Below are positions 48,070 through 49,183 of a DNA stretch of 49,183 bases, one piece after another (positions within the stretch are counted from its first letter, which is position 1; each line of letters starts with the position of its first letter). This DNA comes from Rhodococcus triatomae BKS 15-14. GTDB lineage: Bacteria; Actinomycetota; Actinomycetes; Mycobacteriales; Mycobacteriaceae. The notes below the pieces were generated by a model. It searched no databases and had not been told where the DNA came from. It saw only the letters and a list, made by a program, of their open reading frames with translations. The stretch spans positions 1-49,183 of the forward strand of contig AODO01000049.1 of NCBI GenBank assembly GCA_000341795.1. The letters run 5' to 3'. A program made the position numbers and the translations under genes.

Positions 48070-48142
48070 TCCGACCGGTGTCGTCCCGACGACGCGGCGA
48101 GCTGCCCCAACGACACGGCGTAGTTGACGGGTCTCTACCATC

Positions 48143-49135
48143 GTGGACGTGCTGTATCGCGGCTTCGTGAACCTGGTCAATCGTCTACCGATGCCTTCGC
48201 TGGCAGTCCAGAAGTGGATCGCCGTCGCGGTGATCGTCACCCAGGGCGGTATCGCGGTGACCGGTTCCGTGGTCCGGGTGACCGCGTCGGGTCTCGGCTG
48301 CACCACGTGGCCGCAGTGCCATCCGGGGAGCTTCGTCCCGACCGGAACCTCGACCGCCCCCTGGTTCCACCAGGCGGTCGAGTTCGGGAACCGGCTGCTG
48401 ACGTTCCTGGTGGTCGCGACCGCGGCCGCGGCGGTCATCGCCGTGACGCGCGCCGCCCGTCGCCGCGAGGTGCTCGTCTACGCGTGGCTGATGCCGCTGT
48501 CGACCGTTGCGCAGGCCGTGATCGGCGGCATCACCGTACTGACCGGCCTGTTGTGGTGGACCGTCGCGATCCACATGGTGGTGTCGATGGCGATGGTGTG
48601 GGTCTCGGTGATCCTGTTCCACAAGATCGACCAGCCGGACGACGGTGTCGACACCGTGGTCCTGCCCAAGCAGCTGCGCTGGTTGACCGCACTCTCCGGT
48701 GTGGCGCTGGCGGGCACCCTGGTCGCGGGCACGATGGTCACCGGCGCCGGGCCGCACGCGGGCGACAAGTCGCCGGACCGGACCGTCGAGCGGCTGGATC
48801 TGGACATCACGAATCTCGTGCACCTGCACGCGGAACTGCTCGTCGCGTACCTGGCGTTGCTCGTCGGCCTCGGCTTCGCGTTGTACGCGATCGGTGCCCG
48901 ACAGTCGGTGAAACTGCGCCTGCAGGTCGTCGTCGCGTTGGTCGTCGCCCAGGCCTGCGTGGGCCTGGTGCAGTTCTGGACCGACGTCCCCGCAGTGCTG
49001 GTGACGATCCACGTCGCTCTCGCCGGAGCCTGCACGGCCGCAACCGCAGCCCTGTACGCGGCCGGCCGGGTCCGCGAACCCGCCCCGGCGCCCACGGCGT
49101 CCCCCACCGACACCCCCACTCACTCGGCCGCATGA
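48143..49135 (+). CDS. ctaA: Heme A synthase
   Basis: CtaA oxidises the methyl group of heme O to give heme A for cytochrome c oxidase. The 330-residue membrane protein has eight helices. Conserved His residues are in APWFHQAVEFGNR, WWTVAIHMVVSMAM, ITNLVHLHAELLVAY and VLVTIHVALAG. The loop CTTWPQCHPG carries the Cys pair of actinobacterial and Bacillus CtaA. The start is GTG 48143 or GTG 48149; TACCAT (48136-48141) sits 7 bases before the second, favouring a leaderless start there. A perfect inverted repeat covers its stop codon. It is the Rv1456c counterpart. Confidence 0.93.
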   Translation: MDVLYRGFVNLVNRLPMPSLAVQKWIAVAVIVTQGGIAVTGSVVRVTASGLGCTTWPQCHPGSFVPTGTSTAPWFHQAVEFGNRLLTFLVVATAAAAVIAVTRAARRREVLVYAWLMPLSTVAQAVIGGITVLTGLLWWTVAIHMVVSMAMVWVSVILFHKIDQPDDGVDTVVLPKQLRWLTALSGVALAGTLVAGTMVTGAGPHAGDKSPDRTVERLDLDITNLVHLHAELLVAYLALLVGLGFALYAIGARQSVKLRLQVVVALVVAQACVGLVQFWTDVPAVLVTIHVALAGACTAATAALYAAGRVREPAPAPTASPTDTPTHSAA

Positions 49136-49181
49136 ACGGAACCGTTCAGTCGATCAGATCGACTGAACGGTTCCGTTCATG
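49131..49181. terminator. Perfect 25-bp inverted repeat, probable bidirectional terminator
   Basis: Two 25-base arms (49131-49155 and 49157-49181) are exact complements around one base. They begin before the ctaA stop codon (49133-49135). Each arm also holds a smaller palindrome AACGGAACCGTT. The length, symmetry and place fit termination of ctaA and possibly of a convergent gene beyond the window. No T-run is present within the window. Confidence 0.7.
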
Positions 49182-49183
49182 CC

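Noticed and set aside
48079-48117. GTGTCGT/ACGACAC inverted arms before ctaA
   Set aside because: Only 7 bp with a long GC-rich gap; too weak in this composition.

Overview
The window is high-GC actinobacterial chromosome, most likely Rhodococcus or a close relative in the Mycobacteriales. The evidence is gene content and order: moxR-DUF58-VWA-fabG1-inhA-hemH, a ripA homologue, acn with a TetR gene of AcnR type, an Rv1473A/Rv1473-like pair, sufR-sufB-sufD-sufC-sufS-sufU-sufT, mptB, a two-gene ABC exporter and ctaA. I recall the same order from the Rv1456c-Rv1496 interval of Mycobacterium tuberculosis. GTG and TTG starts, 4-base start/stop overlaps and leaderless promoters are frequent. I saw no rRNA, tRNA, insertion sequence, prophage or CRISPR array.

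Layout. 1-4572 (minus): propionate/methylmalonyl-CoA module, mutA-mutB-meaB (meaB runs off the left edge). 4647-8436 (plus): a double-hotdog thioesterase, a TVP38-type membrane protein, a SatD-like HTH protein with a small membrane partner, and a WYL regulator. 8462-11000 (minus): SPFH protein, NfeD-like protein and DUF3097 protein. 11053-13309 (plus): an unknown protein and a glutamine synthetase homologue. 13320-21198 (minus): a small secreted protein, hemH, inhA, fabG1, the VWA-DUF58-MoxR cassette and the cell-wall hydrolase ripA, which has a long leader. 21507-22025 (minus): a small membrane protein.

22377-25990 (plus): aconitase and its TetR regulator, with a clear AcnR operator in front of acn, a 13-bp hairpin in the acn leader, and two large hairpins between the genes. 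26097-27737: a Tat-exported GMC oxidoreductase of the cholesterol-oxidase type under a good IdeR/DtxR iron box. 27738-30092 (minus): HTH protein, ABC-F ATPase and DUF1622 protein. 30189-37703: a block absent from the M. tuberculosis order I know: lycopene cyclase, LLM oxidoreductase, membrane hydrolase, two-domain LigD divergent from Ku, a GXWXG protein and an alcohol dehydrogenase. 37964-44503 (minus): the SUF iron-sulfur operon with a strong terminator. 44577-49135 (plus): mptB, ABC exporter and ctaA, ending at a perfect 25-bp inverted repeat.

A theme is iron and iron-sulfur metabolism: aconitase and AcnR, an iron box, the SUF assembly line with its cluster-sensing repressor, ferrochelatase and heme A synthase. 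A second theme is the envelope: InhA/FabG1 (mycolate precursors), RipA, the MoxR cassette and MptB (lipoglycan mannan). No single gene cluster here is clearly an undescribed system. The best candidates for new biology are regulatory DNA/RNA: the nested inverted repeat between acn and acnR, the acn leader hairpin, the palindrome shared by ligD and ku, the ripA leader, and the palindrome inside the promoter of the SatD-like pair, together with the atypical active site of the iron-box GMC oxidase.
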